NCBI RefSeq assembly: GCF_041734735.1
Contig: NC_134883.1
Span: forward strand, 35,079,266-35,143,265
Direction of reading: 5' to 3'
Length of the DNA stretch: 64,000 bases
From: Babylonia areolata
Lineage: Eukaryota; Mollusca; Gastropoda; Neogastropoda; Buccinidae
Position numbers and translations under genes: made by a program. Positions within the stretch are counted from its first letter, which is position 1; every line of letters begins with the position of its first letter. Below are positions 59,560 to 64,000 of the stretch, one piece after another. The notes under the pieces were generated by a model. That model ran no database searches. It worked only from the letters and a program-made list of their open reading frames with translations, and had not been told where the DNA came from.

Positions 59560-61495
59560 ATTACATTTAAGTATCATTCAAAGTAGATCAGATGCTGGGT
59601 GGAAATTACTAAAGGAAACTGCTGAAAGACAACATACACAATACATGCACACTCATATGCATCAGGTGAACTTTTCACAAAAGTGTTTTTTTTCCATAAA
59701 AATCTCAAAGTGTCCAGGAAATTTGGTACATACTTTTTTGGCCAGTTGGCATGGAAAAATTGAAGCTGTAGACAGTCAGAATTTGTCTTTTGTTCTAAAT
59801 CAGATCTTATCACAATTTCAAGCACATATATGGGAATTTGGGATCTGTACTGTACAAAACTGAGAAAGGTAATTCACCAAAAAGAAACCAATCTTATAAT
59901 TCTTTCATATGATCCCCTTTTTTGCCTTTCCACAATATCAATATCATAAAAATGTTTCAAAGTATAATTCTGATTCACTACAATGATCAAAATAAACAGC
60001 AGTGATCAGTGGAATGCGAAAGTAACAGAGCAATCATGCAAACTGTAATTAATATTATTTCATAATATGGCAAAACTGTTGCCAAAAAAAAAAGAAAAAA
60101 AAAAAAAAGAAAAAAAAAAAAGAAGCAACAATCATTCCCCCTGGAATATTAAAAATTATTCTCTGATGACAAAGCATAAAGCTGATAAAACCCAGTATTG
60201 CTATTTTCAGTATTGCCCAAAGAAACTATTATGGGAGGAAGTCAATTAACATGCATCTCAAAATATATAGATGACTGTCTTTTTAATATTAACTGTATCA
60301 TTTTATTTCATCTTACTCCCTTGTAGAAAGGTGAAGAGAACTGAATCTGGTAATTTTAAAATAACCAACAACAATAAACAAAAATAACCCCAATTTAATC
60401 ATGATTAAATCAATAAAATTCTGATTAGACATAAGTGATATATAGTTACCTATTTATATGCCCCTTGCGCCCACATACAATGCGTCACTGCACAAATTCA
60501 TGCATTACTGAGTCTGACACACTTTACAAACAATCTGGTCACATTGAAAGTAAATTATGGCAAACAATAAATTCTACAGAGTTGCACTATAAGCAGTAAT
60601 GCACTCAACATTCAAGGTGCATGTGTTTCTGTAAACATTATTCATGAATAACCTAGCATTATTATTCATGCTCTTTTTAAGGATTTAGTGAAATGATGGA
60701 AGACCATCTTATATTACAAAAAAAAAGTCCAAGATCTCTCACTGTTCCTTTTACACTAAGAGCTAAAATATTGACAAAGCACAGATCTGTGAACAAAATA
60801 AATCACTACACCTCTTACACTTCAAATTTTCTTCAATGAAGTACAAAATTCAGTTTATATGCATAATATGAATACAACAAGGTACACTAATTTGAATTAT
60901 CTCCTCCTTCAATATCTGCAGTAAGTCACATCTAATTTAGTTTTATTTTTACAATACACTCAACTTTTCTGCTTTAAAAATTATTTTTGATGTCATTATC
61001 TATCCAGAAGCAGAGATACATAACAAATGCACGAGTTCACTGTGAACAATGAATGGACAAAACCATATTTAAGACTTTTAGATTTTAGCATGCCACACAA
61101 GCTTGTAAATAAATATGAACAGAAAGTGAGAGACTCAATATTATGTCACTGAATAGAAGCCCATGATTTTATTATTATCGAAAGCATGCTATGTTACTGT
61201 ATAAGTAAAAGTGAGCAGAATGTGTATCTCAGTACTTAATAATGAAACCCATCAGCTTAGAATCAAATACGAAACTTGACACGAACACAGAGCAACACAC
61301 AGAGTACTTTGCATTTTAAATATCTGACACAGAAATACCCAGTCTGGTTTAATATCAGAATGTACAGCTGTTGATAGTGCATGTGAAGATGAAGTCATCA
61401 ACCCAGCAATAATTGTGGCCTGTCTTCATAACAACCAGTTGATATGAGACCTGTGAAGGCTGCTATCATACCTTCAATGACACTTTTGCATCATA
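59560..61495. other. AT-rich DNA with no gene recognised
   Basis: A-runs near 60090-60122. No coding stretch, splice pair or repeat family was identified. Confidence 0.5.
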
Positions 61496-61497
61496 AG

Positions 61498-61714
61498 CTT
61501 TGTATTTGTATTTCTTTTTATCACAACATATTTCTCTGTGTGAAATTCGGGCTGCACTCCCCATGGAGAGCGCGTCGCTACACTACAGCGCCACCCATTT
61601 TTATGTATTTTTTTTTTCTGCGTGCAGTTTTATTTGTTTTTCCTATCAAAGTGGATTTTCTACAGAATTTTGCCAGGAACCTTTTGTTGCCTGGGTTCTT
61701 TTATGTGCGCTAAG
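61498..61714 (-). mobile_element. Conserved mollusc SINE, 3' part
   Basis: The reverse complement reads GCACATAAAAGAACCC, TGGCAAAATTCTGTAGAAAA, then GGTGGCGCTGTAGTGTAGCG, GCGCTCTCCATGGGGAG, AATTTCACACAGAGAAAT and ends in AAGAAATACAAATACAAA. Its first 75 bases match the relic at 50-215. The core is unusually well kept for such a small repeat; it may belong to one of the deeply conserved SINE core families. Confidence 0.7.
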
Positions 61715-61719
61715 CTTCA

Positions 61720-62684
61720 ACATAACCAAGATGACCCTCTTTGTATGCTATTCCCTGACTTCTAAATACAGAAATGAGCCACTTTCATTCATGAACACTA
61801 CGATTTTCCATTTCTTCTTCTCTGATATTCCCAACCATTGCAACGGTATGCACAAACTTGAGGGAATTCCATATTGCAGGTCTCTTCCAGTGCTGAACAG
61901 TTTGTCAATTGTTCTTTCAGTATCACATTGTTACTCTTCACCTTACAGGTCTTCTAAAAGGTGAAGAACGCTTTTGAAAATTCCAGGGACCAAACTGGAT
62001 CACCACACAAACCTTAAAAACTGAAGAAAAATCTGTTCGTTACTTTTTGCGTAATCTTGCTTACAGAAAGAAAGGAAGATATCACAGTCAAAACAACTAC
62101 CATGGCAAGGGAAACAGTTCTGAATTATTCTCTTTATACATCTCTGACCTTGTTGATACACATGTCTTAGAGCCTCAGAAAGTGTTCAATGGTGACTCGT
62201 GCATACACAGTTGATCCCTATCTAACACCAGCATAACCTGGCGTTGTGATAGTTTGATAGGAAAACTTCCTATTTAATACAGTGTACTAATACTGCAAAC
62301 CTTCAAATGTGATCTGACTGACCCATGGCCTTTGCTTTTTGGCCCCTCACTTTCAGCTGCCTCAAGTCTATGTTACTCCAGGTCTTCCCCCAAACTTCTT
62401 CAATAAAAAGACATGGTTGAAAACTGAACGCATAGCCAACAGGACGGTGAATTCTCACATTATCACAATTAATATATTCCTATTATTCTCACTTATCAAG
62501 AAGTAGTTTTATTTCCTTCCCATCTCTGATGAAATAAAAGCTATCATCACTGAAGATTTTATGTCATGTATATGCCTCCCATTCTCAGAGCTAACTTACA
62601 CTGGTCTTCATCAATGCCAACATATGTGTAACTGTCCACATCAACACAAAAAACGTTTAAATCTCAAAGGCTAAAAAAAAAAAA

Positions 62685-62724
<40 letters not shown>

Positions 62725-63660
62725 CAAAGGCTTTAGGAGATGGGGGTGGAAAACTTCAAGGCTGGGGTCTGCAACAATGAAAAACCTAAAAACACCTTAA
62801 ACACATGCAAGCAACATGACAAACACACAACACAGCAATGCAACTGACGAAAGCAAGGAGTAGGTATTGTGTAAATGTGTACATGGAGATATGAAACTAC
62901 ACAAACTTGCAGACACACCAGTCAAAAATGCAGAGATCTTTTTGTCCAGCACTGTGCTGTGCTCAATGCTCACCTGCCGGCCATCTTCACACAACATGGA
63001 AAACAGGGTTTACTTTCGATGATGGAACACTTAACTTTTTACAGTGAACAAAAGTAACACAAGAGTAAGGGACACGCAGAGGCAGATGAGTATGTTCGAT
63101 GTACATCTGGTACAGTTTTACGATGCATAAGTATGGCCTGAAATGACACTCATGAACCAGTGTAGTCACAAAAAATGAGTATAAATTATGACAAACAAGT
63201 CAGTGTGCATATATCATACGGTCATAAACACACACACACACTGCATGCACACATGTACACAGACTAGTATCACAAGGGACAGGCAGAAACCTGTCATCAA
63301 CTGATCTTTTTTTTATCACAAAAGAAAGTCAGCAAGTTCACTGCTAACGGAAAAAAACAAACAGAAGGCGCATGGCCTGTCCACACATATCTGAACTCCA
63401 CCAGTCTCTTTCCGCAGTCACCAAAAGTACTTTTCTTCAGTCTCCTTTTTGCTTCCCATCCTATCTGCTGGCACAGACAGTCTGCTACCCAACTCCCTCC
63501 CCCTGAAGCACAGTATCTAAAAGGCAGTGGTTTTCCAACAAACTGGAAAGAAGTGTTTAAATGCTTTACAATCACAAATCCTACTAACTATTCTTGTTGA
63601 AATGCTACAATGACTTAACAGTGCTGCCCACATGGGTCCTTCAGTCTCCAACATGGCACT
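61720..63660. other. AT-rich DNA with no gene recognised
   Basis: It contains a 53-base A-rich run at 62670-62720, flanked on both sides by ATCTCAAAGGCT, a duplication of the neighbouring bases. Otherwise nothing was recognised. Confidence 0.5.
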
Positions 63661-63681
63661 ATACACAATGGCTGGATGATG

Positions 63682-63747
63682 AATGACTAGTCAAAACTCT
63701 CCTCACCATCACTGGTCATTTTGCCAGTGTCCTTTCCCTTCACATGT
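63682..63747 (-). CDS. Possible C-terminal end of an unknown minus-strand gene
   Basis: The minus strand reads HVKGKDTGKMTSDGEESFD then TAG. The acidic Ser/Asp/Glu ending looks like a real protein end, but the frame meets a stop a few codons upstream and no convincing acceptor fits. If real, the AT-rich DNA to the left would be its long 3' untranslated region. This is a guess. Confidence 0.15.
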
Positions 63748-64000
63748 CCATTTTACGCACAACACACGTTCTAACTGCTCAAGAAAATAGCTTCAGCCAG
63801 CAGAACCAATCACAGGCACACACCATCTGCACAATCAGTGGCTTTCTCTCCCATAAGTCTGCTTTAGTTGAGAGGAGAAAAAAAAAACAAGAAAGGAATC
63901 ACAGATGATAACAACACTGGAGAAACGGTGACTTATCCAGCTGCAGAGTATATGCTCAGAAGGACAGCACAAGAAAAGTAGTCCCCAGACAAGGAGAGTG

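Overview
The window is eukaryotic genomic DNA with introns, long CA/GT and CT microsatellites, several tRNA-derived SINE families and many LINE and DNA-transposon relics. The repeat families look like those I know from gastropod molluscs, and the host exons read as invertebrate orthologues. A caenogastropod-like mollusc is my inference; nothing here proves the species. I see no bacterial-type genes, rRNA, genuine tRNA gene, CRISPR array or retrovirus-like element.

Left edge (495-4026, minus strand): the first four coding exons of glutaminyl-tRNA synthetase (QARS1), residues 1-153, with the rest beyond position 1. From 4.5 to 37.6 kb is a transposon graveyard. It holds an I/Nimb-like LINE with RNase H (4.55-7.48 kb) and L1/Tx1-like LINE relics near 8.6-9.1, 11.7-13.7, 14.8-16.2 and 20.5-21.2 kb. 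A TTAA-flanked piggyBac-type insertion splits the 11.7 kb relic. A DD37D mariner-like element (16.24-18.91 kb) carries a nested palindromic MITE. An open RTE-like LINE (21.6-25.2 kb) ends in a C2H2 zinc finger. A GC-richer island of unknown nature lies at about 25.9-28.1 kb. A CR1-like LINE (28.4-35.6 kb) has been interrupted three times: by an inverted RTE copy, a 108-bp cassette and a pogo/Tigger-type element. Between these, at 13659-14428 on the minus strand, is an NFIL3/E4BP4-like bZIP coding exon with a stop codon in its basic region and a reading-frame change at a G7 run.

Centre (37961-50367, plus strand): a complete nine-exon cathepsin C (dipeptidyl peptidase 1) gene. A TATA box and an E-box/M-box-like site lie just before the start codon. 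All splice junctions and phases agree, but exon 6 has an in-frame TAG where the family has Gln, just after the catalytic Cys, and intron 3 holds a decayed second copy of exon 3. The introns contain SINEs, a MITE and tandem repeats.

Right third (50.4-64 kb): mostly unique AT-rich DNA, with a 45-bp minisatellite, an RTE-type LINE tail (53.56-53.98 kb) and SINE copies. No gene could be established there. A short minus-strand acidic open end near 63.7 kb is the only, weak, coding hint. The two well-supported host genes, QARS1 (translation) and CTSC (lysosomal protease), have unrelated functions. They are divergently arranged and about 34 kb apart, so I infer no joint regulation.
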